From: Pseudomonadota bacterium
Lineage (GTDB): Bacteria > Pseudomonadota > Alphaproteobacteria > SHVZ01
Assembly (NCBI GenBank): GCA_016195085.1
Contig: JACQAG010000042.1
Span: 1 to 64,000 of the forward strand
Direction of reading: 5' to 3'
Length of the DNA: 64,000 nucleotides
Each line of letters begins with the position of its first letter. Position 1 is the stretch's first letter. Positions 35,394-43,486 of the stretch are shown in pieces. The notes under the pieces were generated by a model. The model did no database searches. It was not told where the DNA came from and worked only from the letters and a program-made list of their open reading frames with translations. A program made the translations under genes and the position numbers.

Positions 35394-37300
35394 GGGGTAC
35401 GCGTCGCATGAAGCGGCTGTGGGTGCCGGGCGCATGCGTCGGGTTCATCGTCTTCATCGCCCTTGCGGCTCCGCTCTTGGGCCTGCCGGATCCGGTTCGC
35501 CAGGACGTTCCGCAGAGGCTGTCCGGCACCGCGCCGGGGTCATGGCTGGGGCGGGACGAATTCGGGCGCGACGTGCTGTCGCGGCTGATCTGGGGTGCCC
35601 GCACTAGCCTCGCCGTCGCCTTCGCCTCGGCGCTTCTGGCATGCCTCCTCGGCACCGCGCTCGGTCTGATCGGCGGCTGGCTCAGGGGTGTGGGCGAGCT
35701 CTTGGCACTGCGCAGCGCCGACGTCATCCTCTGCTTTCCGCCGATCCTGCTGGCGCTCCTCGTCGTAACCCTGCTCGGGCCCGGTGCGGCCACGCTGATC
35801 CTGGTCGTGTCGGTGCTCTATCTGCCGGGTTTCGTCAGGGTCGCCTATGGCGAGGTCCTGTCGGCGAAGAGCCACGATTATGTCGAAGCGGTGCGCGCGC
35901 TGGGCGCGCCCACGGGACGCATCCTCATGCGCACGCTGTTGCCGAACATCGCCGGGCCCGTCCTGGTGCAGCTCTCGCTCGCGGTGGCGGCCGCGGTCGT
36001 GCTGGAGAGCGGACTGTCCTTCCTCGGTCTCGGCGTGGTGCCGCCGGCGCCGTCCTGGGGGCTGATGATTCGCGGCGCCCGTGCCACGATGGAGCAGGCG
36101 CCGTTGCTGCTCCTCTGGCCTTGCGCGGCGCTGACCTTGACCATCCTTGCGATGAATCGCCTCTGCGATGCGCTGCGCGACACGGTCGACCCGCGTACGC
36201 CCTCGGCGCGGCCGAGGCTACGCCTGGTCGACCACCTGCTGCCGGGACTGGCGCCACCGCTGTCGCAGGCGGCCGAGGCGACACTTGCCGTCAGCGACCT
36301 GACGATCGAGCTGGACCTGCCCCACGGACGCTTGCGCCCGGTCGAGGATGTCAGCCTCTCGGTCAAGGCCGGCGAGATGCTGGCGATCGTCGGCGAAAGC
36401 GGCTCCGGCAAGTCGCTGACGGCGCTGGCGGTCATGGGGCTGCTGCCGCCGGTCGCCAGGCCGGTGGCGGGATCCGCCTGGTTCGGGGGCAAGGACCTGC
36501 TCCGGCTGGACGAGCCGGCGCTGCGCCGGTTGCGCGGCGGCGCCATCGCGATGATCTACCAGGACCCGATGAGCAGCCTCAATCCGGTGCTTCGGGTCGG
36601 CGATCAGGTCACCGAAGCGATCCGCGCCCATCGCGCGCTCTCGATGGAAGCGGCACGCGCCGAAGCCTTGATGCTGTTCCGCCGCGTCGGCATCGCCGAT
36701 CCGGAGCTGCGGCTCGCCGCATATCCGCACGAGATGTCGGGCGGCATGCGCCAACGCGTCATGATCGCGATGGCGCTGGCCAACCGGCCCCGGCTGCTCA
36801 TCGCCGATGAGCCGACCACGGCGGTCGACGTCACGGTGCAGGCGCAGATTCTCGATCTCCTGATGGAGCTAAAGCGCGAGTCCGGCACCGCGCTCATTTT
36901 CATCACGCACAGCCTCAGCGTCGTCGCCGAAGTCGCCGATCGGGTGACGGTGATGTATGCGGGCCAGGTGGTCGAGGACGGTCTGGTCGAGGAGGTGTTT
37001 CAGGAACCGCTGCATCCCTATACGAGCGCCTTGCTCGCGGCATTGCCGGAAGGCGACGAGACGCCGACGGGAATTCCGGGGGTCGTGCCGCTGCCGAACG
37101 CGTTTCCCCCGGGCTGCCGCTTTGCTCCCAGGTGCGCCCATGCCGCATCGCGTTGCACGCAGGCGCCGATCCCGCTCCTGGAGGCGCGAGCCCGTCGCCG
37201 CACGCGCTGCATCCGCTGGGCGGAGCTGAGCTTAGGAGCCTGTCTGAGTGATGGACGCGGCAGCGTCGCGGCCGCGTCCATCACTCAGACAGGCTCCTGA
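35390..37300 (+). CDS. fused ABC permease (DppC type) and ATPase (DppD type)
   Basis: This 636-residue protein joins a DppC-like permease (about residues 1-275; [20 protein letters not shown] and the EAA-like loop near [18 protein letters not shown]) to a complete ABC ATPase (about residues 300-600). ATPase motifs are Walker A GESGSGKS near 334, signature MSGGMRQRV near 449, Walker B LLIADEPT near 469 and the oligopeptide-family C-terminal cysteine cluster [14 protein letters not shown]. The last ~20 codons are supplied by a 65-bp palindrome (37234-37298) rather than by family sequence. The natural end would be near RCIRWAELS. An alternative start is ATG at 35408. Confidence 0.93.
   Translation: MRGTRRMKRLWVPGACVGFIVFIALAAPLLGLPDPVRQDVPQRLSGTAPGSWLGRDEFGRDVLSRLIWGARTSLAVAFASALLACLLGTALGLIGGWLRGVGELLALRSADVILCFPPILLALLVVTLLGPGAATLILVVSVLYLPGFVRVAYGEVLSAKSHDYVEAVRALGAPTGRILMRTLLPNIAGPVLVQLSLAVAAAVVLESGLSFLGLGVVPPAPSWGLMIRGARATMEQAPLLLLWPCAALTLTILAMNRLCDALRDTVDPRTPSARPRLRLVDHLLPGLAPPLSQAAEATLAVSDLTIELDLPHGRLRPVEDVSLSVKAGEMLAIVGESGSGKSLTALAVMGLLPPVARPVAGSAWFGGKDLLRLDEPALRRLRGGAIAMIYQDPMSSLNPVLRVGDQVTEAIRAHRALSMEAARAEALMLFRRVGIADPELRLAAYPHEMSGGMRQRVMIAMALANRPRLLIADEPTTAVDVTVQAQILDLLMELKRESGTALIFITHSLSVVAEVADRVTVMYAGQVVEDGLVEEVFQEPLHPYTSALLAALPEGDETPTGIPGVVPLPNAFPPGCRFAPRCAHAASRCTQAPIPLLEARARRRTRCIRWAELSLGACLSDGRGSVAAASITQTGS
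37234..37298. repeat. 65-bp perfect palindrome (28-bp arms) at end of the fused ATPase gene
   Basis: The left arm at 37234-37261 (beginning AGGAGCCTGTCTGAGTGATG) is the exact reverse complement of the right arm at 37271-37298, with a 9-nt loop AGCGTCGCG. It lies in frame inside the 3' end of the permease-ATPase gene and just before the next ATPase gene. It could be a tiny inserted element or an intra-operon mRNA stem-loop; there is no T-tract for a terminator. Confidence 0.9.
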
Positions 37301-37316
37301 GGCGGGAGAAGGTGGC

Positions 37317-38303
37317 ATGAGCGAGACCGCCGCCGCGACGCCGCTGGTCGAAGCGAGGGTCGTATCGAAGACCTTCCTCGCCGGCGGGCTCTTTCGCCGC
37401 GGCCGCCCGGTGCAGGCGGTGCGCGCCGTCGACGCCTGGGTGGCGCGCGGCGAGACCGTCGGCTTGGTCGGCGAATCCGGTTCCGGCAAGAGCACGCTCG
37501 GCCGGCTGCTGCTCGGCCTGCTCGCCGCCACCGAAGGCTCCGTCCGCTTCGACGGCAAGCCGCTGGAGGCCATGACGCGGACCGCTCTGCGCCGGCAGCG
37601 GCGGCGCATGCAGATCGTCTTCCAGGATCCCTTCGGCAGCCTCGATCCGCGCCGTCGCGTCGGCGCGCAGATCGGGGACGGGCTGGCGATTCATCGCATC
37701 GTTCCGCCGGGCGAGCGCCGGGCGCGGGTGGCCGATCTCCTGGTCAAGGTCGGACTCGACCCTGAGCACGCCGAGCGCTTTCCCCATGAGTTCTCCGGCG
37801 GCCAGCGGCAGCGGATCGGCATCGCGCGCGCCTTGTCCACCGGGCCCGACTTTCTCGTCGCCGATGAGCCGGTGAGTTCCCTCGACGTCTCGATCCAGGC
37901 GCAGATCGTCCGGCTGTTGGCCGATCTGCGCCTGGAGCTCGGGCTGGCCATGCTGTTTATCAGCCACGATCTGTCGGTCGTGCGGCATCTCTGCCGCCGC
38001 GTCATGGTGATGTATCTTGGCCGCGTGGTGGAGGAAGGTGCCGCGGCGACGATCTTCTCGGCACCGGCGCATCCCTACACAAGGGCGCTGCTTTCGGCGA
38101 CGCCGCGCCTGCATCGCGCCCAGCGCCGAACGCGCATTCTTCTCGCGGGTGATCCGCCGAGCCCGTCGAATCCGCCGTCGGGCTGCGTCTTTCGCACGCG
38201 CTGCGCCCATGCGGTCCCGCGCTGCGCGGAAACCGTGCCGGAGCTCAGTCCCTTCGGCGAGGCGCGCCGCGTCGCCTGCCTCCGCGCCGACGAGATCGCC
38301 TGA
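37317..38303 (+). CDS. ABC transporter ATP-binding protein, DppF type
   Basis: The 328-residue ATPase pairs with the ATPase half of the fused protein. Motifs are Walker [10 protein letters not shown] near residue 51, Q-loop IVFQDPFGSLDPR, signature FSGGQRQRIGIARAL, Walker B FLVADEPVSSLD and H-loop FISHDLSVV. The C-terminal oligopeptide extension has the cysteine pattern CVFRTRCAHAVPRC, which in some relatives binds an iron-sulfur cluster. GGGAGAAGG precedes the ATG. It is the fourth gene of the operon and follows the palindrome by 19 nt, so it could be expressed at a different level from the upstream genes. Confidence 0.95.
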   Translation: MSETAAATPLVEARVVSKTFLAGGLFRRGRPVQAVRAVDAWVARGETVGLVGESGSGKSTLGRLLLGLLAATEGSVRFDGKPLEAMTRTALRRQRRRMQIVFQDPFGSLDPRRRVGAQIGDGLAIHRIVPPGERRARVADLLVKVGLDPEHAERFPHEFSGGQRQRIGIARALSTGPDFLVADEPVSSLDVSIQAQIVRLLADLRLELGLAMLFISHDLSVVRHLCRRVMVMYLGRVVEEGAAATIFSAPAHPYTRALLSATPRLHRAQRRTRILLAGDPPSPSNPPSGCVFRTRCAHAVPRCAETVPELSPFGEARRVACLRADEIA

Positions 38304-38348
38304 TTCAGGCCGGCAGCACCATCAACATTCTCTCAAAGGAGCACATAG

Positions 38349-39173
38349 GTGGTTTCTCACACGACTCCCAAGGTCCATATGGGAACCCTCACCGGCGGCG
38401 AGGGACGCGAGCTCTATCAACGAAACCCCATCGTTCTGCTGCCGATGGGCAGCCAGGAGGATCAGGGGCCGCACGCGCCCATGGGCGACTATCTCTTGGC
38501 GGAGAAGATCGCCGAGCTGGCGGCTCTGCGCGCCTGCGAACGCGGGGTGCGCACGGTGGTCGCCCCGGTGCTGCCGTTCGGCGGCGCCGACTGGTTCGGA
38601 GCGATGCCCGGCGGCATCGCCATCTCCCAGGCGACCCTGACGATCTTCATCGACGAGATGATCGAGAACCTGCGCCGCCACGGGCTCACCCGGCTCATCG
38701 TCATCAACGGCCATGGCGGCAATGTCGGCCCGATCGCGGAAGTGGCGCGCGAAAACTATCGTCGCGACGGCCTCGTCATACCGAGCCTCTATCTCTGGCG
38801 GATCGGCTACGCGCTCTTGCCGAAGATCGTCGGCGCCGAGAAATCCGCCAAGGTCTCCGGCCACGGCGCCGATCCGGTGACCAGCACCGCCATGCATCTC
38901 TTCCCCGAGCTGATGCGCCCGGATCTCATTCCGGAAGGAAAGCCGCTGAAGCGCGACAAGACCCTCGACCTGCCGTTCACCGCACTGGGCTCCGCCAGCT
39001 TCGAAGGTGCGGAAGTCGGCATGCCGAACGAATATGACGAGGTCTACTGGACCGGCGTCGGCAAGGGCGATCCGCGCCTCTGCTCGGCCGACACGGGGGC
39101 CCAGATGACCGAGCAGCTCACGGAAATCTGTGCCCGCTTCATCAGCCACTTTGCCGGGAAGGTCGCAGCCTGA
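38349..39173 (+). CDS. creatininase family amidohydrolase
   Basis: The 274-residue enzyme belongs to the creatininase family of binuclear metal hydrolases that act on small cyclic or linear amides. Candidate metal ligands are E37, H42 and D47 in MGSQEDQGPHAPMGDYL and H122 in INGHGGN. The usual HAGE segment appears as GHGADPVTS, with aspartate where creatininase has glutamate. The GTG start is supported by AAAGGAG 7 nt upstream. It is the last gene of the ABC operon. The enzyme likely hydrolyses the imported compound, but creatinine itself is not implied. Confidence 0.88.
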   Translation: MVSHTTPKVHMGTLTGGEGRELYQRNPIVLLPMGSQEDQGPHAPMGDYLLAEKIAELAALRACERGVRTVVAPVLPFGGADWFGAMPGGIAISQATLTIFIDEMIENLRRHGLTRLIVINGHGGNVGPIAEVARENYRRDGLVIPSLYLWRIGYALLPKIVGAEKSAKVSGHGADPVTSTAMHLFPELMRPDLIPEGKPLKRDKTLDLPFTALGSASFEGAEVGMPNEYDEVYWTGVGKGDPRLCSADTGAQMTEQLTEICARFISHFAGKVAA

Positions 39174-39225
39174 GGCCGATGGGCGGCCACGGCTCGGCTC
39201 TCGCCCTGAGCCAACGTTACGCGTA

Positions 39226-39267
39226 TCAGGGTGCGATTAGGGTCTCCTCGACGAGGACGGGTGTCAT
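39226..39267 (-). pseudogene. fossil 5' end of a vapC-type toxin gene
   Basis: An ATG overlapping the stop of the AbrB-type antitoxin gene (as ATGA) opens a frame reading MTPVLVEETLIAP before a TGA. Coupled ATGA starts and an N-terminus of the type MTPVLVD are typical of VapC PIN-domain toxins. The match ends after six residues and no PIN-domain aspartates follow, so only the head of the toxin gene remains. Confidence 0.5.
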
Positions 39268-39497
39268 TTACCCCGCGTAAGCGCCATGATCTCATCGGTC
39301 GACATGCGCACGGTCGCGCTTCCCCAGAGGCGGCGTACCACATTCTCACCGCGGCTCTCGTGTTTTTGCGTCCTGGCGCGGACGATCCGCACCGACCGGC
39401 CATCAAGGATGAAGTCCACCTCGGTATGCGGCCGTAGTCCAGCACGCTCGCGGATATGAGCGGGGATCGTCACTTGGCCTTTCGAGGTGATTCGCAT
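39264..39497 (-). CDS. AbrB/SpoVT-domain antitoxin, VapB type
   Basis: The 77-residue protein starts MRITSKGQVTIPAHIRERAG, the classic swapped-hairpin AbrB DNA-binding domain. It ends in a polar tail (TVRMSTDEIMALTRG) of the kind that wraps a VapC toxin. AGGAG precedes the ATG at 39497 with good spacing; an upstream extension to 39560 has no family similarity. The adjacent vapC is reduced to 13 codons, so this antitoxin is orphaned unless a toxin in trans is neutralised. It may retain autoregulatory DNA binding. Confidence 0.85.
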   Translation of the reverse strand: MRITSKGQVTIPAHIRERAGLRPHTEVDFILDGRSVRIVRARTQKHESRGENVVRRLWGSATVRMSTDEIMALTRGK

Positions 39498-39627
39498 GCC
39501 GGTTCTCCTACTCTGACAGGCAAGAGCAATCAAACAGTCGCAAGACGTATGGGATGGCACCGAGCAAAATCCGGCCAGATCCGTCTAGAGCGATCTGGCG
39601 CATAAACTCGAAGAATGAATAGCGTGC

Positions 39628-40368
39628 CTACACGGCGCGCTTAGCGATCTCGGGCTCTGCTCGCGAGAATGCGACCGTGCGCGCGCCCATTTCCAGCAGC
39701 TTCAAATCTGACGACTGCCACGAAAGGCTATCGTCATAGATGATCAACTGATCAAGCAATGGATTATGCGCCAACTTCACATCGAGGTTCGCCACCAATC
39801 GAGCATTCACTGAAGACGCTTCACTGACCACAGGATCAATCAGCAATTTCCGGTCGCCGCTCAGATAGACTACGTGAACGAATTTGTGCAACTTCGCGCT
39901 GGCTCCGATGATCGGCGCGTCCCTCTTAAGGTTGTCGTGAAAATACCTGCCGAGAAGAGCGGCCAAGTCCTCTCGGAAGTTACGAGGCGTACGAAAACGA
40001 AGGTTCTTTAGCGCCCAATCCGCAACTTCCTTCGATGCATTCGCAACCAGCATGATCGCCGCGGGAATTGCATCGATTGGGATTGCCGGGGAAACGATCG
40101 ATCCGGCGCTTACGCCTAAGCCATAATACTTGATCCTTGTGCGGATTGTGCTGTCCGATACCTCGGCCTTTAGCCCAGAACCGATCATTTCTGCAATTGC
40201 GCCACCTTCATCCGACACAATGAACTCGTCTTCACCGCCGCGGACCACAACAGAGACCGCGCCGTTCGACGGATATAGGACGTGCGTAGACACGCGCACG
40301 CCATCGTCGAGCTGGATCGCCTCGACGGTGCGAGATAGCATTTCGATGATGGCCCGCGGTGTGATCAC
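39628..40368 (-). CDS. DUF1828-like protein of an unknown two-gene module
   Basis: The 246-residue protein has an N-terminal region resembling DUF1828: VSVVVRGGEDEFIVSDEGGA, a beta-rich block with the conserved serine-aspartate-glycine-type turn. A middle helical region (VADWALKNLRFRTPRNFRED) and a C-terminal half with HKFVHVVYLSGDRKLLIDPV and a final LIIYDDSLSW follow. No catalytic motif is evident. Its ATG overlaps the stop of the upstream gene (40365-40868) by 4 nt, so the two are coupled. The region is clearly less G+C-rich than its surroundings, which suggests transfer. DUF1828 genes occur in phage and defence contexts; a defence or toxin-antitoxin-like role is inference only. Confidence 0.65.
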   Translation of the reverse strand: MITPRAIIEMLSRTVEAIQLDDGVRVSTHVLYPSNGAVSVVVRGGEDEFIVSDEGGAIAEMIGSGLKAEVSDSTIRTRIKYYGLGVSAGSIVSPAIPIDAIPAAIMLVANASKEVADWALKNLRFRTPRNFREDLAALLGRYFHDNLKRDAPIIGASAKLHKFVHVVYLSGDRKLLIDPVVSEASSVNARLVANLDVKLAHNPLLDQLIIYDDSLSWQSSDLKLLEMGARTVAFSRAEPEIAKRAV

Positions 40369-40868
40369 AAGAGCCTCGTCCTTGGCGGAAGAACAATTAA
40401 GCCCTTCGCCGGTTGCTCAATATTTGTATCTCCGCAAAACCAACGGAGGGAGCTGTCAAATGAGCGCACCCCCTCTGGCATTATCCTAGCATTCTTTAGC
40501 TGCTCTGGCAATACCGACCTAGTACTAAATCGTCGATTGTCAGCCCAGGAATGGTAATGCGGCTGCATGAACGAATGTTCCAAAATATCTGATGGACGAT
40601 CGAAGGAATTAACGTGCAGTTCATCGGTTGTATGATCTATTTTCCATACGCATTTCGGCGCACAGATCATAATTCTAAACTTTCCGTGACCGACTAACGG
40701 ATACGCAGTTACTAGAAATTCTGCCCCAGTGCTCACGCCATCGATATGCAATGGCATCACCAATCGATGTTCATCGGGGTGGGGGCCTTCTCGCCATCCT
40801 GGAATGCCGACCAACTCCTTGCGCGCGGCGAGGAGATCATCAATCAGCTCGGCAATGGACTTGGTCAT
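40365..40868 (-). CDS. unknown protein, first gene of the two-gene module
   Basis: The 167-residue protein starts with a helical segment (SIAELIDDLLAARKELVGIPG). A beta-rich body follows, with GPHPDEHRLVMPLHIDG, RIMICAPKCVWKIDH and a His/Tyr-rich stretch HSFMQPHYHSWADNRRFSTR. I do not recognise the family with confidence; it has the look of the small proteins paired with DUF1828 partners. The downstream gene starts on its stop codon as ATGA. Lower G+C and unusual codon use match the partner. It could be an antitoxin, an inhibitor or a substrate-recognition subunit. The start at 40868 has no strong ribosome-binding site. Confidence 0.6.
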   Translation of the reverse strand: MTKSIAELIDDLLAARKELVGIPGWREGPHPDEHRLVMPLHIDGVSTGAEFLVTAYPLVGHGKFRIMICAPKCVWKIDHTTDELHVNSFDRPSDILEHSFMQPHYHSWADNRRFSTRSVLPEQLKNARIMPEGVRSFDSSLRWFCGDTNIEQPAKGLIVLPPRTRLL

Positions 40869-40964
40869 GCGCGCCGCAGGGTGGCCCGATCACCTCGATC
40901 ATGCAACCACGGCGGGGAATACTCATCTGGCGTAGTACACGATCGGCGCGTTGGAGAAACGCGC

Positions 40965-41408
40965 ATGCCCGCCAGCAAGAGCCCGATTACCGACGCCGAA
41001 CGGTCCCGCCGCTTCATCAAGAAAGCATGCGAGCTGGAGTGCGATGACGACGAGCGGGTGCTTGAGGCGAAGCTGAAGAAGATCGCCAAGGCGAAGCCGA
41101 TCCATGATCGGAACACGCGGAGGAGACATCACCATGCTCCAAGCCAGCCCGGAAAAGCCGCTCGCCGGCGGCTGCCAATGTGGCCGGGTTCGCTACGCGA
41201 TCACGGCGTCGCCGACCGAGCTCTGCGTCTGCCATTGCCTGGAATGCCGCAAGCAGTCATCCTCCGCCTTCGGCATCTCGCTCTTCGTTCCGCGCGCCGG
41301 GTTCCGGGTGACCCGCGGCACCTTCAAGACCTGGACCAGGGCGACCGACAGCGGCCGCACGCTCGCGTGCGCCTTCTGCCCGGATTGCGGCTCGCGGCTT
41401 TGGCATGA
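40965..41408 (+). CDS. small conserved hypothetical protein with runaway 3' end
   Basis: An ATG 6 nt after GGAGAA opens a frame whose first ~45 residues (TDAERSRRFIKKACELECDD and ERVLEAKLKKIAKAKP) look like a common alphaproteobacterial small protein of about 50-65 residues. Beyond that point the frame reads arginine-rich sequence antisense in character and overlaps the GFA gene for nearly 280 nt. The normal stop has probably been lost by a small frameshift or deletion near 41100, so only 40965 to about 41105 is likely to be genuine coding sequence. Confidence 0.5.
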   Translation: MPASKSPITDAERSRRFIKKACELECDDDERVLEAKLKKIAKAKPIHDRNTRRRHHHAPSQPGKAARRRLPMWPGSLRDHGVADRALRLPLPGMPQAVILRLRHLALRSARRVPGDPRHLQDLDQGDRQRPHARVRLLPGLRLAALA

Positions 41409-41571
41409 GAGGGTTGGCGAGAAGGAGCCGAGCCCGATCATCAGCGTCAAGGCCGGCTCGCTGGACGAGCCCGTGGATCTGCGCGAAGCGGCGCACTACT
41501 GGACCAAGCGCAAGCTCGAGGGCGTGAACATTCCCAAGGGCGCCGAGCAACACGCCGATGAGGCGGATTAA
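41134..41571 (+). CDS. GFA family zinc protein (glutathione-dependent formaldehyde-activating type)
   Basis: The 145-residue protein has the GFA/CENP-V zinc fold with three cysteine motifs: GGCQCGRVRY, CVCHCLECRKQSSSAFG and AFCPDCGSRLWHE. In S-(hydroxymethyl)glutathione synthase these bind two zinc ions, but most family members have no proven activity, so formaldehyde metabolism is only a possibility. GGAGGAG lies 7 nt upstream of ATG 41134; the longer frame from 41104 is less likely. The next acetyltransferase gene starts 22 nt downstream, and the two may be co-transcribed. Confidence 0.9.
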   Translation: MLQASPEKPLAGGCQCGRVRYAITASPTELCVCHCLECRKQSSSAFGISLFVPRAGFRVTRGTFKTWTRATDSGRTLACAFCPDCGSRLWHERVGEKEPSPIISVKAGSLDEPVDLREAAHYWTKRKLEGVNIPKGAEQHADEAD

Positions 41572-41593
41572 GCTCTCCACCCGAGGGGCGATC

Positions 41594-42109
41594 ATGGCGG
41601 ATGTCGATCTGAGAGTCGCCTCGGCGGAAGAGAGGGGCGCCTTGGAGAATCTCATTCAGCTCTACACCCACGACTTCTCCGAGCAGTGGTCGGGAACGCC
41701 GAAGGGCGAGCTCGACGAGGATGGCCGCTTTTCGCCCTATGTCCTCGATCCCTATTGGCAGGACAAGGATCACATTCCGCTGCTTCTCAGGGTGGAGGGG
41801 CGCCTCGCCGGCTTCGCGCTCCTGAACAGAACCTCCCATCTCGGCGATCCCGTCGATCGCAACATGGCCGAGTTCTTCGTGGCACGAAAGCACCGCCGGG
41901 CCGGGTTGGGGAAGGCTGCGGTGGGCGCGCTCTTCAGCCGCTACCCCGGCTTGTGGGAGATCGCCGTGGCGCGTCGGAATGTGGGCGCTCTCGCCTTTTG
42001 GCGGCGCACGATCTTGCAGCATCCGCAAATCCGCGATCCGGAAGAAACCGACGTTCGATCCACGGCATGGAACGGGCCGGTTCTGCGGTTTCGGGTCGCC
42101 TCGGTGTGA
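41594..42109 (+). CDS. GNAT family N-acetyltransferase
   Basis: The 171-residue protein is a GNAT acetyltransferase. The beta4-beta5 region AEFFVARKHRRAGLGKAAVGALF contains the acetyl-CoA pyrophosphate loop in the form RKHRRAGLGKAA. ALLNRTSHL and the N-terminal ASAEERGALENLIQLYTHDF fit the fold. The acceptor (amine, peptide or antibiotic) is unknown. The start at 41594 has a GAGGGG site; the longer frame from 41558 overlaps the GFA gene and is less likely. Confidence 0.85.
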   Translation: MADVDLRVASAEERGALENLIQLYTHDFSEQWSGTPKGELDEDGRFSPYVLDPYWQDKDHIPLLLRVEGRLAGFALLNRTSHLGDPVDRNMAEFFVARKHRRAGLGKAAVGALFSRYPGLWEIAVARRNVGALAFWRRTILQHPQIRDPEETDVRSTAWNGPVLRFRVASV

Positions 42110-42421
42110 GTAGGAGCGATCCCGACACCGGATCCCCGCTCTCGGCGCCACGCGGCGCGGAGGAGGTCGCTTCCGGCGCGGATTCTGGGATGCGAGAGCC
42201 GCTGTAGGGATCCGCGATCCGATTAGGACAACTCAAAAACTTTTTGGAGCCATAGGACGTCCTCATTGAGCGCTTCGGGACAAGCGTGACCCGATGCCTG
42301 GCGCTTGAAAGCAGACGCGTTCCGAAGTCGCCGGATGCGCCTGCCGATTATTACCCGCCGCGTAATTGCGAACCCCCAGGGGCCGAGGCAAACCACCTCT
42401 CCCGAATGCGAGAGGGCGGGT
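42110..42421. other. intergenic region without a recognisable gene
   Basis: No convincing ORF, RNA or repeat is visible. A run CAAAAACTTTTTGG near 42233 is self-complementary and may form a short stem after the acetyltransferase gene. The promoter of the DMT exporter is presumably here. Confidence 0.4.
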
Positions 42422-43423
42422 ATGGGAGAGCGGATCGGCATTCTGATGGCGATGCTGTCGAGCGCCCTCGGCGGCGGGGCAACCGCCTTGATCCGGTTCA
42501 TGATCCGATCGACCGATCCGGTGATGCTTGCCGCGCTTCGCTTCGGATCGGGCTTCGTCCTGCTCCTCCCCGTTGCGCTCTGGCTGCGCAGCCCCTGGCC
42601 CAGAGGCCGCGACTGGGCCGGCGTCCTCGGACTCGGAATCCTGTTCTTCGGGTTGTGCTTCGCCTTGTTCAATTGGGCGCTCAGCTTCACCACGGCCGGG
42701 CGCGGCGCCTTAGCGATGTCGACCCTGCCGCTGCTGACCATGCTCGCCGGCGCCCTGCTCGGCGTCGAGCGGCTCACTCTCCGCAAATCGCTCGGCGTCT
42801 TCGTGGCGATCGCCGGAACCTCGCTCGCGCTGGTGACCGGTCTCGCCGCGGCCCCTTCGGGTGCCTGGCGCGGCGATCTCATCATGCTCGCCGCCGCGCT
42901 TTGCATGGCGCTCTACAATGTCTGGTCGCGGCCCTTCATCAAGCGGTCGGACGCGCTGGCGTTTGTCACCGCGACGATGGGCGCCGGCGCCTCGTGTCTC
43001 GCCGCCATCGCCTGGATCGATGGCGGTTTTGCCGCCCTCGGCGAATACGGCATGCCCCAATGGCTGGCGCTCCTCTATCTGGGTGCGATCGCCAGCTCGC
43101 TGTCGTTCTTTCTTTGGGTCTCCGCTCTCGAACGCACGACGCCGACCCGGGTGGCGAGCACGCTCACCCTCAACCCGGTCACCGCCTCGGCGCTCGCCGC
43201 CTTCATTCTGGGCGAGCCGATCGGCCTTAATCTCATCATCGGCATGGCCGCGGTTCTGACCGGCATCTGGATTGCATCGACCGACGGAGGCCGCCGTCTA
43301 GGCACCGCCGGCGACGGTTTTGCCGGTAGGGACGCCGAGTATTGGACCGGTCATCACGCCGAGTATTGGTATGGATGGCGCCCCGGATACCGCACTCGGC
43401 GAGATGACGACCATGGAACTTAA
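42422..43423 (+). CDS. DMT superfamily (EamA) exporter
   Basis: The 333-residue protein has ten predicted transmembrane helices in two EamA repeats. The first repeat runs from ERIGILMAMLSSALGGGATA, and the second starts near RGDLIMLAAALCMALYNVWS. A conserved TPTRVASTLTLNPVTASALAA precedes the last helices. Relatives export amino acids or other small metabolites. GAGAGGGCGGG precedes ATG 42422, and the upstream in-frame extension to 42305 is polar and unlikely. After the last helix is an unusual ~30-residue tail containing the direct repeat DAEYW/HAEYW, encoded by two copies of CGCCGAGTATTGG at about 43339 and 43361. Confidence 0.88.
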   Translation: MGERIGILMAMLSSALGGGATALIRFMIRSTDPVMLAALRFGSGFVLLLPVALWLRSPWPRGRDWAGVLGLGILFFGLCFALFNWALSFTTAGRGALAMSTLPLLTMLAGALLGVERLTLRKSLGVFVAIAGTSLALVTGLAAAPSGAWRGDLIMLAAALCMALYNVWSRPFIKRSDALAFVTATMGAGASCLAAIAWIDGGFAALGEYGMPQWLALLYLGAIASSLSFFLWVSALERTTPTRVASTLTLNPVTASALAAFILGEPIGLNLIIGMAAVLTGIWIASTDGGRRLGTAGDGFAGRDAEYWTGHHAEYWYGWRPGYRTRRDDDHGT

Positions 43424-43486
43424 AGATCGACGCGCTGCAGGTCGGACTGGATCTTCGCGCTAGAGGGCGTTCCGTTGAGGTAGAAT

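Noticed and set aside
37234-37298. Intrinsic terminator of the ABC operon
   Set aside because: The stem is strong but no T-run follows, and an ATPase gene of the same operon starts 19 nt later, so full termination is unlikely.
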